From assembly GCF_900113905.1 (NCBI RefSeq), contig NZ_FORC01000007.1, positions 1-64,000 on the forward strand: DNA of 64,000 bases, written 5' to 3'. The position numbers and the translations under genes were made by a program. Below, piece by piece: positions 8,001 to 15,877 of this stretch (its first letter is position 1; each line of letters begins with the position of its first letter). The notes beneath the pieces were generated by a model, which searched no databases, had not been told where the DNA came from, and worked only from the letters and a program-made list of their open reading frames with translations. This stretch comes from Phytopseudomonas argentinensis (GTDB taxonomy: Bacteria > Pseudomonadota > Gammaproteobacteria > Pseudomonadales > Pseudomonadaceae).

Positions 8001-10277
8001 CGATTCATCCTTAGCAACGCTCAGCGCGCCGAGGCTGTAAATATCACCTTTGTAGTTGGTGAGCGCGCCCACCCGCAGAGCCATATCCGAGCCACTGAAG
8101 ATCAGCCCCTGTTCATTACGCAGCGCGTCCCCCTCGATACGCAGCAGTCCCGCACCACCGAGCGTGCCGAGGTTGTCCAGGCTACCCAGCTTGAGGGACA
8201 TGTCCTGGGCCGCGGTCAGGCGGCCACGGTTCAACAACTGGCCGCTCAGCTCGAATTGACCGACGCCACCACTCTTGACCTGAGCATCGGTACCGAACTC
8301 GGCACTGGCAGCCTTGAAGGTCAGATCGCCCAGGCTGCGCAGCGCACCATTGCCCGCGTAGCTGCCGGTAAGTGTCAGGCCTAGCGTGCCATCGGTGGCG
8401 ATGACACCGTCGTTTAACCAGCTGTCGCCGTTGGCCACGATGCTCTGCCGGGAAATCAACTGGCCGGTGGCCGTTTGGGTGAACTGGCCGATATTCAGGG
8501 TCAGGCGCTCGGCCTGCAGCTCACTGGTGTTGGTCCAATCGGCGGCGCTCAGGGTCATCTCGCCGTTGGTGGTGAAGCGGCCACCCGCGCCGCCCAGGTC
8601 GGACAGTTTCAGGTCGAATCCCTGGTTGCCCACATGACGAACCGTACCGCCTACGTTGGTCAGCGAACCGCTGGAAAGGCTGAAGACGGCGTTGCCGATT
8701 TCCACCAACCCCTGGCCGTTGTCGAACAGGCTGCCGATCTGGAAATCACTTTGGCCGGTACTGGCCAGCGCGCGCAGACGCCCATTGCGATTCTGAGCGC
8801 TACCCGCATCGAGCTTCAGGGACTGGGTGGATTCGATCAGGCCCTGATCGTTGGTCAGCGCCCCCGTCAGCTTCACGTCAATGGCGTTGGCAGCCATTGT
8901 GCCGCCCTGGTTATCCAGCGCCGTGCCATCGACTTGAAGTTGGCCGGCCGCTACGACCTCGCCCGCATGGTTGGTGACGTCACCGCCCTTGAGTGTCAGG
9001 TTCTTCTGGCCGATCAGCTGGCCTTGGCGGTTGTCGAGCGTTGCAGCCTGGATGGTGGCATCGCCAGCACTGATCAACTTGCCGGTGCGGTTGTCCAGTT
9101 CGTCGACAGTTGCATCCAATGTGCCGCGGGCAATCAGTTCGCCCCGGTTGGTGACGCGCTTGCTGTTCAGCACCAATTGGCTATTGGTTACCAGCGTGCC
9201 ATCAGCCTTGACGCCAGCTTCGACGATGCCCTGGTTATCCAGCTCACCACCACCGACGTCAACTTTGCTGCCCGCTGCCAGGCTTTCCTTCACCACCGTT
9301 TTGCCGTCGGCGGTCACCGTCGCATTACGACCGGCGTAGGTATCGGCATTGAGCTCGACGCCCTTGGCCACCAGCGTGACGTCATTGCTGGCCGCCATGC
9401 GATTGGTGGTCAGCTGCCCACTGGCATCGATCTGGATATCCCCGGCACTGGCGGCCATGTCGCCGGCCAGTTTTACACCGACACCGGCTTCGGTGCCGAC
9501 CAGACGGATCGCGCCGGCGTACATACCGCCCAGGGCGGAGCTGTCGATGGCCAGTTGCGGCTGTTGGGAGCCGTCATCGGCCTTGGCGGTGGCCTGCAAG
9601 GTGGCGACATCCACTTCGTTGCGGCCGGCGATGACGTTCAGGCGCTTGGCATGGATTTCGGCATTGATCTGCGCGCTGCGGGTGATCAGGTCGAACTGGT
9701 CGACGTTGCTGGCATTGAGGCCAGCACCTTCGATGGCGATGTCGCCGTCATTAACGTCGAAACCCTGCAGGCGGCCATTGTTAACCAACGGAGCGCCGGT
9801 GCTCAGGGTCGCCCGCGGGGTGTTGATGAAACCGCAACCGTCGCAGGTGATGCCGTGGGGGTTGGCGACGATGACATGCGCTGCCTGCCCGGCCACTTCC
9901 GTGTAGCCCTTGAGCTGGCTGCGGTTGCTGCCGGTCACTTCGTTGAGGATGACGTTCGCCGCGCCGCCACGCAGGTTCGGGTTACCGGTGATGTAACCGC
10001 CCTGTTGGGTGGGCACGAAAGCCTGGGCGCCGTTGTTGAGGATCAGGCCCTGCTGGCCAACGTTGTAGTCGGTGAACTTGTTGTGCGACAGGCCGCTGCC
10101 ATTGGGCGTGGCGATATTGACGATGGGCACGCCGTTGCCGGCTTGGCCGATGGTGGTGTTGCCGCCCGCTTGAGCATCGATGCTCAGCTCGGCCGCCACG
10201 GTAACGATGGGGTTGAGGAACATGACGCCGGCAACGATCAGGGCGATGTTCTGGAAAAACGGGCTGCGAACGTCCAT
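2046..10277 (-). CDS. cdiA: CdiA: contact-dependent inhibition effector, filamentous haemagglutinin type
   Basis: A 2743-residue exoprotein of a two-partner secretion system. The N-terminus is a long signal peptide (IALIVAGVMFLNPIVTVAAE) followed by a TPS secretion domain with the family motifs NPNL (in GNPNLRGG) and NPHGI. The body is a long run of haemagglutinin repeats rich in DNxxG and AGxDxxL units. Residues about 2444-2450 (ETGNNYL) look like the pre-toxin junction, in place of the usual VENN. The last ~125 residues hold a PD-(D/E)XK-like nuclease signature: PDIIA with Asp2666, then IIEVKTG with Glu2680 and Lys2682. The protein would be exported by the adjacent CdiB and deliver the C-terminal toxin into neighbouring cells. 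Which nucleic acid is cut cannot be told. The frame is intact. The toxin end (about 2046-2420) is A+T-richer than the body. Confidence 0.92.
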   Translation of the reverse strand: MDVRSPFFQNIALIVAGVMFLNPIVTVAAELSIDAQAGGNTTIGQAGNGVPIVNIATPNGSGLSHNKFTDYNVGQQGLILNNGAQAFVPTQQGGYITGNPNLRGGAANVILNEVTGSNRSQLKGYTEVAGQAAHVIVANPHGITCDGCGFINTPRATLSTGAPLVNNGRLQGFDVNDGDIAIEGAGLNASNVDQFDLITRSAQINAEIHAKRLNVIAGRNEVDVATLQATAKADDGSQQPQLAIDSSALGGMYAGAIRLVGTEAGVGVKLAGDMAASAGDIQIDASGQLTTNRMAASNDVTLVAKGVELNADTYAGRNATVTADGKTVVKESLAAGSKVDVGGGELDNQGIVEAGVKADGTLVTNSQLVLNSKRVTNRGELIARGTLDATVDELDNRTGKLISAGDATIQAATLDNRQGQLIGQKNLTLKGGDVTNHAGEVVAAGQLQVDGTALDNQGGTMAANAIDVKLTGALTNDQGLIESTQSLKLDAGSAQNRNGRLRALASTGQSDFQIGSLFDNGQGLVEIGNAVFSLSSGSLTNVGGTVRHVGNQGFDLKLSDLGGAGGRFTTNGEMTLSAADWTNTSELQAERLTLNIGQFTQTATGQLISRQSIVANGDSWLNDGVIATDGTLGLTLTGSYAGNGALRSLGDLTFKAASAEFGTDAQVKSGGVGQFELSGQLLNRGRLTAAQDMSLKLGSLDNLGTLGGAGLLRIEGDALRNEQGLIFSGSDMALRVGALTNYKGDIYSLGALSVAKDESLGQLALLENISGTIESADDMSLAASSLINRKDVFKSTISKISGRMRLTGTDNCKGDHCEASYVVDEVYGLKITEDSARGNLIAGGDLSFIGGDFDNRLSTVSAGGQIDLDTISFRSVGAAGGETRFYDYYVYTKDEDSYYNFVSNIGRYNAYNDPNSSSYNPAAMPLGSIAIGDVRGSRITKTSGGGDVVYSIIQAAGAVNISGAQTLENNLLRPGEKIDQGASRVGQTTVSSDVKPAATLNAQLPPDVKQQAVDPLAQPGFSLPQGQNGLFQISTKPGHRYLIETNPAFADLRNFLNSDYLLSRIGFDPDKAKKRLGDGLYEQRLIRDAVVARTGQRLIAGLDSDEAMYRYLMDNAIASKDALSLVPGVGLSAEQVAALTHDIVWMQEQEVNGEKVLVPVLYLAQASGRLAPTGALIQGSEVSLISGGDLSNKGTLRASGNLKATANNIGNQGLIQAGNRLALLATDSIRNAQGGIINGKDVSLTAVNGDITNERSIGYTEQGGRFTFSNASVDNAARIEAGNNLAVDAGRDLNNLGSVLKAGGDATLSAKRDINLGVVTEVDSSNAQYKKTRVTQSQVTQHGSDVQIAGDLQAKAGRDLLVVGSKVKVGEDVDLAAGRDIAVTSAANESSFQSYRKSGGKTVDIRNQQVRQVASVIEAGGDFTSASGNDTTLIASQVHAGEEAYLYAGGDIDLDAAQNYDYNYYYKKKKGGMFSSSKLKMSESSNSHAVSSYITSGSDLTLRADNDVAARGAQLISDSDIYLRAGGDVVLDAAQNASSQANAKAKSGLFSSKAKSSSSEATTLTGTRLDGQNVVIDAKDDIALRAASLRADDAIVLDAGRDVSVGTAVASQQSSQASKSSSLKWHVFDSLATNGSFTLEQKSKGAQSSSSQEVGSTLSGGTIDVTSGRDTAVRGSTLVADNDIAVAAGRNLVITSGEAKDDSSARSNSKKSGEIGSWWQGATGVVSVKQSSENSTTQQLGSQIASLGGDVDLKAGEAYRQQASQVIAPKGDVSITAKRVDIESGYDLLSSSQKQSYNRTAVGGTVSVPLIDAVQGAKRMTDVAGDTKDGRLTALAAANTAMSGYQAYQSAQTLATGNFAGIKVSVNLSNSQSKSGGTQSGQNVVASSVAAGRDVTIKATGDGDASNLNVVGSTIDAGRNVSLDADGSINLVSAQNTANQKGKNSNSGWSAGVGFGIGQQNGFTIELAANKGRGSSEGEAITHANTLINAGEKVALNSGGDTNLKGAVVTAKQVTGEVGGDLNLASQQDIDNYKSKQQNAGVGLSLCIPPICGGVSTVSGSVSQQKINSEYASVGQQTGIKAGDNGFQIKVVGNTDLKGAIIASNDKAIADGKNSLTTGTLTHSDIENKAEYKGTSISLSGSYSTAAHDKAGNLIKDKDGKPVQEAAANAGTPIALSASGKDKSTTHSGISGGAITITDGAKQQELTGQTAEQAIADVNRDVSSDRDGSNTLKPIFDRKEIEAGFEITEQFVRNVGTFLEQRAAVSTDAKKELAEESAKPAEQRDQVKIAQLQKIIDSNATWEIGGLGRTLVSAISGAAGGNVTGGGSQLLQGAAVSYLQGLAAEKVKGIADELKSETARAALHAIVGCAGATAQSQSCGAGALGGSASVVLNNLIDQLSDQTAEGMTDTQKQNRLNLIGSLVAGITAAAGGEAAVAANAAQIETGNNYLHRPEAQRKATLERRQRAGSLTPDEAIELAEIHRVDEARNQAILDICTNGKKSGGACSALVAQAKLALASYDEPISYSLAWKSVYQEDAANVEKILQGLDSGSITRDAAIAAIAEESGKSWGEIAEQYDTVMAVHSVVAALAGAYGGRGIPSSPKGAGTLVPKETTITPKITIRDHYEHHLNMVDDIKDQLVSQGYTVSQREVSFGSSCGVGRCRPDIIARAPDGSIRIIEVKTGSADLSIRQEKIFPQIENGSSIPRGKVARDFGLIPGKPLKEQGYPNGIPIETKYFPGAKI

Positions 10278-10311
10278 GTCAGGGTGCTCCAGGGTGTAAA
10301 CGAATCGGGAA

Positions 10312-12021
10312 TCAGAAGAACAGGTCGAGGCGGAAATACACCGGGCGCTCGCGCTCGGTGATCACGTCAGGGCGTTCCAGGGAATGGGCGAAGGTCACGC
10401 TGGCGGCCAGGTGTTCGCCGCGGGCGCTGAGCTCCAGGGCATGGCCGCTCAGGCGGCCACTGGCGCCACTGTTGTAGCTGTCATGGCTGATCACGCCGAC
10501 GTCATAGGCCAGGGCGGCGCCATACTGCTGCACGAAGGGTTGCAGCGGCGCCCAGGTGACCGGCCGGGTCCAGCGCAGTTGGCTGCGCCAGTAGCCGCCA
10601 CTGTCCCCGGACAGGTTCTGGTCCTTGAAGGCGCGCACCGAGTTGAGCCCACCGATGCTGATGCGCTGGGAGCTGAACAACGGGTCTTCGCTCTTCTGGC
10701 CAGTGGCCAGGCTGTCGAAGCTGAAGCGCTCGCCCCACAGGCTGAAGGGCTGCAGGTAGCTCAGGGTCAGGCTGTATTTGTTGTAGCGCGCCACCGGCTG
10801 GTCACCACGGGGCTCACCATTACCCTGCGCATCGAAGGCGCCGATGCCGCGCTGCCAGCCGATATCGGCGTTGACGAAGGCGCTGCCGATGCGCCGGCCG
10901 TGGTTGAAGCCCAGCTGCCATTCGCTCAAGCGATTGCTCGACGGGTCAATGCGGTTACCAAGAATGAAGTTGTTGGTGCGCACATGGCTGACGCCAGTGT
11001 TGAAGGCGGTCTTGCTGACGCTGTCGCGGTGCAGCACGCGCTCGGCGCGCAGGGCGTGCTGCTGGCTGTCACCATCGGTCTCGAAGGGGAAGCCGTTGCT
11101 CTGGCCCAGGGTGCGGTAGTAGCTCTGGCTGTAGCTGTAGTCCACGCGCCACCAGCCATAAGGGATGCTGTAGGACAGGCTCTGGGCGTGGGAGTGACGG
11201 TAGCTGTCGCTGACCGCATCGCGACTGGCGCGCAGGCTCAGCTGGTCGGCCAGGCCCAGCGGGCTGTCCCAGGTCAGGCCCAGGCCCCACTGCTGCTCGC
11301 CGGTGCTGCGCTGGCCATCGTTGTGGCGGTTGATATTGGCGTGCCAGGGCTTGCTGCGCTCGCCCTTGAGGCCCACCCGGCTGCCACCCACCTGCTGACC
11401 CGGCACCAGTTCGAGCTGCGCCGGGCGCGATGGCAGGCGGTTGAGGTTGTCGACCAGTTGCTCCAGCTCACGCAGGTTGAGGATCTCGCCGGTATCGCCG
11501 GGGAAACTCATGGCGAATTCGCGGTCACTGGCCAGGGCAGAGCTGTCGAGGCCCTCCAGGCGGCCTTCGACCACGGTGATCTTCAGGGTACGGGCAGACA
11601 GATCCTGCTGCGGCAGGTAGGCCCGGGTGGTCACGTAACCACGGTCGACGTAGTGGTTGGTGATCGCCTTGAGCAGTTCGTTGAGCTGGCTGACGCCCAG
11701 GCAGCTGTCGGCGAACGGGGCGAGAATGGTGCTGCGATCAGCCTCGGACAGCAGGCTCGCGCCGCTGATCTCGATCTGTTCGATGGCGAAGCAGCGCTCG
11801 TCCTCGGGTGCTGGCGGTGCCGTCGGCTCGGCGCGCTTGCCCGGCAGCTGCTGCAGTTCCTGCAGGCGCTGTTGCTGCTCGTCGAGCAGACGCTCCTGGC
11901 GGTCGCGGATCAGGTCTTGAGTCAGCGGCGACGGCAGATTGGTGGGCAGGTTGGGCGGTGGCGTCTGGGCAAGTGCCATGAAAGGCACAGCCATGAGAAA
12001 GAGCGGAAAATACGAGCGCAT
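10312..12021 (-). CDS. cdiB: CdiB: two-partner secretion outer-membrane transporter (FhaC/ShlB type)
   Basis: A 569-residue Omp85-family transporter that exports CdiA. The start MRSYFPLFLMAVPFMALAQ gives a clean signal peptide; an in-frame ATG 96 bp upstream adds 32 residues that do not look like a signal and was rejected. A Pro- and Gln-rich helical linker (about 20-60) is followed by a POTRA domain (CFAIEQIEISGASLL, then YVTTRAYLPQQDLSARTLKI) and a C-terminal beta-barrel ending in the aromatic residues RLDLFF. The barrel carries a VRAF element (LNSVRAFKD), the family's conserved VRGY-type motif. It lies 34 bp upstream of cdiA in the same operon. Confidence 0.9.
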   Translation of the reverse strand: MRSYFPLFLMAVPFMALAQTPPPNLPTNLPSPLTQDLIRDRQERLLDEQQQRLQELQQLPGKRAEPTAPPAPEDERCFAIEQIEISGASLLSEADRSTILAPFADSCLGVSQLNELLKAITNHYVDRGYVTTRAYLPQQDLSARTLKITVVEGRLEGLDSSALASDREFAMSFPGDTGEILNLRELEQLVDNLNRLPSRPAQLELVPGQQVGGSRVGLKGERSKPWHANINRHNDGQRSTGEQQWGLGLTWDSPLGLADQLSLRASRDAVSDSYRHSHAQSLSYSIPYGWWRVDYSYSQSYYRTLGQSNGFPFETDGDSQQHALRAERVLHRDSVSKTAFNTGVSHVRTNNFILGNRIDPSSNRLSEWQLGFNHGRRIGSAFVNADIGWQRGIGAFDAQGNGEPRGDQPVARYNKYSLTLSYLQPFSLWGERFSFDSLATGQKSEDPLFSSQRISIGGLNSVRAFKDQNLSGDSGGYWRSQLRWTRPVTWAPLQPFVQQYGAALAYDVGVISHDSYNSGASGRLSGHALELSARGEHLAASVTFAHSLERPDVITERERPVYFRLDLFF

Positions 12022-12109
12022 GGAAATCCGTACCTGGAAAATTGATTCGTCCCTGACAGCGATGAGGCATTTTGCCACTCCCGGTTTCTCAGGCGGGAGA
12101 CAGGCTTCG

Positions 12110-12170
12110 CATTTCATGAAATGGCACGGCGCGCGGTCGGCAAAGAAGTGATGAACCGCTCAATTCATCA
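12110..12170. promoter_or_regulatory. Two palindromes upstream of the cdi operon
   Basis: CATTTCATGAAATG (12110-12123) is a perfect 14-bp palindrome. TGATGAA (12149-12155) and TTCATCA (12164-12170) form a perfect 7-bp dyad with an 8-nt spacer. Both lie 90-150 bp upstream of the cdiB start, in the only intergenic DNA that can carry its promoter. They are candidate operators; the regulator is unknown. Confidence 0.4.
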
Positions 12171-12215
12171 ATCTCCGCACCTTCTGGCAGCGTCCATGGC
12201 TGCGTATTGTCCTTG

Positions 12216-12230
12216 CCCCGCTTAGCGGGG
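12216..12230. terminator. Hairpin after the PHA-system gene
   Basis: CCCCGC (12216-12221) pairs with GCGGGG (12225-12230) around a TTA loop, just past the stop of the minus-strand gene at 12237. There is no T-tract, so factor-independent termination is uncertain. Confidence 0.4.
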
Positions 12231-12236
12231 GTTCGA

Positions 12237-12515
12237 TCAGGCACTCAACTCCCGATCCAGCACTTCCTCGATCTCGCTCTTGATCTTGCCGCTCATCACC
12301 GACAGCAGCAGGCCGAGGTTGAGCTGCAGGTGAACGCGGTCTTCACTGACCTCGATGCGCCCGTCGGCGCCGCTGCGTTTGAACTCCAGGGTGTCACCCT
12401 TCCACTGGTAGCGCACGTCGTACTCGCGGGCCAGGCGCTCGGCGAGCTTTTCAGCCTTGCTACGGGCGGCCTCGATGCCCAGATTGTGCGGGCGGTCGAC
12501 GGTGATTTTGGCCAT
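12237..12515 (-). CDS. Polyhydroxyalkanoic acid system family protein
   Basis: A 92-residue cytoplasmic protein starting MAKITVDRPHNLGIEAARSK. It matches my memory of the small 'polyhydroxyalkanoic acid granule region' family: conserved HxLG...AR, then YxWxGDxLxFKRxGxxGxIxV and a C-terminal helix around KIKSEIEEVLDREL. In Pseudomonas the gene commonly sits beside ubiE, as here. The start is fixed by AGGAG 8 bp upstream; a longer frame from 12581 has no such site. Its biochemical function is not established. Confidence 0.75.
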   Translation of the reverse strand: MAKITVDRPHNLGIEAARSKAEKLAERLAREYDVRYQWKGDTLEFKRSGADGRIEVSEDRVHLQLNLGLLLSVMSGKIKSEIEEVLDRELSA

Positions 12516-12832
12516 AGGGCTCTCCTGACTGAAAACGCGGGCGGGGCAATATACAAGAAGCGCCCGCCGGCCCACTACCACGCGTGCAGCCGGCGCCCGG
12601 CTTTTGGGTTTAGAATGCCGCCACTCGGCACTGCACCAGCGGTTGAGCGGGCCGTGAATCAGGAAGTCGATGGAAACGCTTATTTACCTCGGTAAACTCG
12701 CCTTTTCGCTTGTCTGACTCACTGATGAGACGCGCGCGGCGCGGTCTCATGATCACGGTCACGCTAGCCAGGGCCTCAAGCAAGCACACTTAGCAGACGC
12801 CAACGCCTCCCGGACTTCAGGAAAAGGGCCAC
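12516..12832. other. Intergenic leader before ubiE
   Basis: No gene was seen in these 317 bases. There is a -10-like TAGAAT at 12611-12616 without a good -35, and a 7-bp dyad ATGAGAC (12725-12731) / GTCTCAT (12744-12750) over a GC-only loop in the ubiE leader. Divergent promoters for the PHA-system gene and the ubiE operon must lie here. Confidence 0.4.
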
Positions 12833-13603
12833 ATGAACGATCCGCGCAAGAACGACAACAGCGAACCCACCACCCACTTCGGTTTCCAGGACGTTCCGGA
12901 AAGCCGCAAGGCGGAAAAGGTCGCCGAGGTGTTCCATTCGGTGGCCGCCAAGTACGACCTGATGAACGACCTGCTTTCCGGCGGCATGCACCGCCTGTGG
13001 AAGCGCTTCACCATCGAGCTGTCCGGTGTGCGCAGCGGTAACCGCGTGCTCGACATCGCCGGCGGCACCGGTGACCTGGCCCGCCAGTTCTCGCGCATCG
13101 TCGGCGAAACCGGCGAGGTTGTGCTGGCCGACATCAACGCCTCGATGCTCAAGGTCGGCCGTGACCGCCTGCTCGACCGCGGCGTGTCCGGCAACATTTC
13201 CTTCGTGCAGGCCGACGCCGAGAAGCTGCCCTTCCCGGACAATCACTTCGACTGCGTGACCATCGCCTTCGGCCTGCGCAACGTCACCCACAAGGAGGCG
13301 GCCATCGCCTCCATGCTGCGCGTGCTCAAGCCGGGCGGCCGCCTGCTGGTGCTGGAGTTCTCCAAGCCGAAGAGCAGCCTGTTGTCCAAGGTCTACGACA
13401 CCTATTCGTTCAACTTCATGCCGCTGGTGGGCAAGCTGGTCACCAACGACGCAGACAGCTACCGCTACCTGGCCGAGTCGATCCGCATGCACCCCGATCA
13501 GGACACCCTCAAGGCGATGATGCTGGACGCCGGCTTCGACCGCGTGACCTACCACAACATGACCGGCGGCATCGTCGCCCTGCACCGCGGTATCAAACCC
13601 TGA
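12833..13603 (+). CDS. ubiE: UbiE: demethoxyubiquinol/demethylmenaquinol C-methyltransferase
   Basis: A 256-residue SAM-dependent C-methyltransferase of ubiquinone (and menaquinone) synthesis. It shows the UbiE signatures KYDLMNDLLSGGMHRLWK (about 43-60) and SAM motif I LDIAGGTGDLARQF, then DINASML (motif II acidic residue), FPDNHFDCVTIAFGLRNVTH and LKPGGRLLVLEFSKP. The length is typical. It is the first gene of a tight ubiE-ubiJ-ubiB run: the stop TGA shares its last base with the ubiJ ATG (TGATG). GGAAAAGGG lies just upstream of the start. Confidence 0.97.
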   Translation: MNDPRKNDNSEPTTHFGFQDVPESRKAEKVAEVFHSVAAKYDLMNDLLSGGMHRLWKRFTIELSGVRSGNRVLDIAGGTGDLARQFSRIVGETGEVVLADINASMLKVGRDRLLDRGVSGNISFVQADAEKLPFPDNHFDCVTIAFGLRNVTHKEAAIASMLRVLKPGGRLLVLEFSKPKSSLLSKVYDTYSFNFMPLVGKLVTNDADSYRYLAESIRMHPDQDTLKAMMLDAGFDRVTYHNMTGGIVALHRGIKP

Positions 13604-14220
13604 TGCTGACCCTGGCCCTGCTCGCCGGCGTCGAACGCGGTCTCAACCGCGTACTCGCGTTGGACAGCACCGCCCTGCCGCGCCTGGCCAGGCTCAATGG
13701 CCGGGTGATCGCGGTCGAGTGCCAGGCGCCGGCCGTGCAACTGTTCATCCTCGCCGACGGCCAGGGCCTGCGCCTGGCCAGCCAGTGGGCCGGCGCGGTC
13801 GACTGCACTCTGCGTGCGCCCGCCAGTGCCCTGCTGCGCCTGGCCCTGGCCAAGGACAAACAGGCCGTGCTGCACGAGCCCGAAGTCGACCTCGATGGCG
13901 ACAGCGGCGCGCTGATGGAGCTGGCCGGCGTGCTGCAGGACCTCGACCTGGACTGGGAATACCAGCTGTCTCAATGGCTCGGCCCGGTGCCCACTGCGCT
14001 GCTGGCCGGCCACCTGCGCAGCCGCGCCGGCTGGACCCGCGAGAACCTGCACAGCCTGCAGCTGAGCCTGGCCGACTACCTCAGCGAAGAATCACGCGCC
14101 CTGGTCGGCCGCCGCGAGGCCGATGCCCGCTTCGCCGAACTCGATGACCTGAAACTTTCCCTCGACCGTCTCGACGCGCGTATCGAGCGCCTCGCCCAAC
14201 GCCATAAGCCCACCGCATGA
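13603..14220 (+). CDS. ubiJ: UbiJ: SCP2-domain ubiquinone biosynthesis accessory factor
   Basis: A 205-residue protein with an SCP2-like lipid-binding domain in the first ~120 residues (VECQAPAVQLFILADGQGLR, then DCTLRAPASALLRLAL) and a helical C-terminus (LSEESRALVGRREADARFAE). In the family this partner binds polyprenyl ubiquinone intermediates and organises the Ubi enzymes, with UbiK. It sits between ubiE and ubiB, the standard order, and overlaps ubiB by 4 bp (ATGA), implying translational coupling. Confidence 0.92.
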   Translation: MLTLALLAGVERGLNRVLALDSTALPRLARLNGRVIAVECQAPAVQLFILADGQGLRLASQWAGAVDCTLRAPASALLRLALAKDKQAVLHEPEVDLDGDSGALMELAGVLQDLDLDWEYQLSQWLGPVPTALLAGHLRSRAGWTRENLHSLQLSLADYLSEESRALVGRREADARFAELDDLKLSLDRLDARIERLAQRHKPTA

Positions 14221-15824
14221 AGCTGCTTGCCGTTCGTCGTCTGTTGCGCATTCTCTACGTGGTCATCCGCTACCGCCTAGATGACATGCTGTTCGCCCTG
14301 CCGCTGCCGCTCTGGCTGCGTGCGCCGCGCTTCCTGCTGCCCTGGCGCTGGGTGCCGCGTGGCAAGTCGTCGCGCAGCCGCGGCGAGAGCCTGCGCCTGG
14401 CGCTGGAGGAACTGGGACCGATCTTCATCAAGTTCGGCCAGCTGCTGTCCACCCGCCGCGACCTGTTGCCGCCGGATATCGCCGACGAGCTGGCGCACCT
14501 GCAGGACCGCGTGCCGCCGTTCGACCCGGCCAAGTCCCTGGCGCTGATCGAGGAGCAGCTCGGCGTACCGGTGAGCGTGGCCTTCGCCCGCTTCGACACC
14601 GAACCGCTGGCCTCGGCCTCGGTCGCCCAGGTGCACGCCGCGCAGCTCAAGAGCGGCGAGGAAGTGGTGGTCAAGGTGGTGCGCCCCGGCCTGAGGCCGG
14701 TGATCAAGGCCGACATGGCCTGGCTGTTCCTGCTTGCCAAGCTGGCCGAGCGCGCCTCGGCCGAAGCCCGCCGCCTGCACCCGGTGGACGTGGTCAGCGA
14801 CTACGAGAAGACCATCTACGACGAGCTCGACCTCCTGCGCGAGGCCGCCAACGCCAGCCAGCTGCGGCGCAACTTCGAGAATTCCGGCCTGCTCTACGTG
14901 CCCCAGGTGTACTGGGACTGGTGCCGCCCCAAGGTGCTGGTGATGGAGCGCATCTACGGCATTCCAGTCAACGACATGGCAACCCTGGCCGACCAGCGCA
15001 CCGACATGAAACTGCTGGCCGAGCGCGGCGTGGAGATCTTCTTCACCCAGGTTTTCACCCACAGTTTCTTCCACGCCGACATGCACCCCGGCAACATTTT
15101 CGTCAGCACCCGCACGCCGTGGAACCCGCAATACATCGCTATCGACTGCGGCATCATCGGCAGCCTGACGCCCGAGGACCAGGATTACCTGGCGCGCAAC
15201 CTGGTGGCATTCTTCAAGCGTGATTATCGCAAGGTGGCGCAGTTGCACATCGATTCGGGCTGGGTACCCCAGGAAACCCAGGTCAACGATTTCGAAGCGG
15301 CGATCCGCACCGTCTGCGAGCCGATCTTCGAACGGCCGCTCAAGGACATCTCTTTCGGCCTCTTGCTGATGCGCCTGTTCCAGACCGCGCGGCGCTTCAA
15401 CATGGAAATCCAGCCGCAGCTGGTGCTCTTGCAGAAAACCCTGCTGAACATCGAGGGCCTGGGTCGCCAGCTGTACCCCGACCTGGACCTGTGGACCACC
15501 GCCCAGCCATTCCTGGAGCGCTGGATGCGCGAGCGCGTCAGCCCGCGCAACGTGCTGCACAACCTGCAAAGCCAGGTCGAGCAATTGCCGCACCTGGCCA
15601 ACATGACCCGCAGCCTGCTCGAGCGCATGGCCCAGCCCCACGCCAACGACCCACCCCCGCCGTGGCGCGAGCGCGACGGCTGGACGGTGCGACTGATCGG
15701 CGCAGCGCTGATCGGCGGCGGCGTGGTGACGGCCCTTGGCCTGGGCAACCTGAGCGAGCCCGCCACCGCCTGGCCGGCCTGGCTGATGAGCGCCAGCGGT
15801 CTGTACCTGATCCTGCGTCGATAG
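14217..15824 (+). CDS. ubiB: UbiB: atypical kinase/ATPase of ubiquinone synthesis
   Basis: A 535-residue ABC1/ADCK/UbiB-family protein. Family marks: the KxGQ motif in IFIKFGQLLSTRRDLLP (about 75-91), an Ala-rich nucleotide loop in LASASVAQVHAAQL, VVVKVVRPG, FFHADMHPGNIFV (catalytic-loop equivalent) and AIDCGIIG (DFG equivalent). Two hydrophobic helices at the C-terminus (LIGAALIGGGVVTALGLG and the last 20 residues) anchor it in the inner membrane. It is needed for ubiquinone synthesis, probably as an ATPase that extracts lipid intermediates. It is the third gene of the ubi operon. Confidence 0.96.
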   Translation: MKLLAVRRLLRILYVVIRYRLDDMLFALPLPLWLRAPRFLLPWRWVPRGKSSRSRGESLRLALEELGPIFIKFGQLLSTRRDLLPPDIADELAHLQDRVPPFDPAKSLALIEEQLGVPVSVAFARFDTEPLASASVAQVHAAQLKSGEEVVVKVVRPGLRPVIKADMAWLFLLAKLAERASAEARRLHPVDVVSDYEKTIYDELDLLREAANASQLRRNFENSGLLYVPQVYWDWCRPKVLVMERIYGIPVNDMATLADQRTDMKLLAERGVEIFFTQVFTHSFFHADMHPGNIFVSTRTPWNPQYIAIDCGIIGSLTPEDQDYLARNLVAFFKRDYRKVAQLHIDSGWVPQETQVNDFEAAIRTVCEPIFERPLKDISFGLLLMRLFQTARRFNMEIQPQLVLLQKTLLNIEGLGRQLYPDLDLWTTAQPFLERWMRERVSPRNVLHNLQSQVEQLPHLANMTRSLLERMAQPHANDPPPPWRERDGWTVRLIGAALIGGGVVTALGLGNLSEPATAWPAWLMSASGLYLILRR

Positions 15825-15877
15825 CCAGCCCACGCCTCGGCTGGCACACTTGGCGTCGATATAGAGATGGAAATGCA

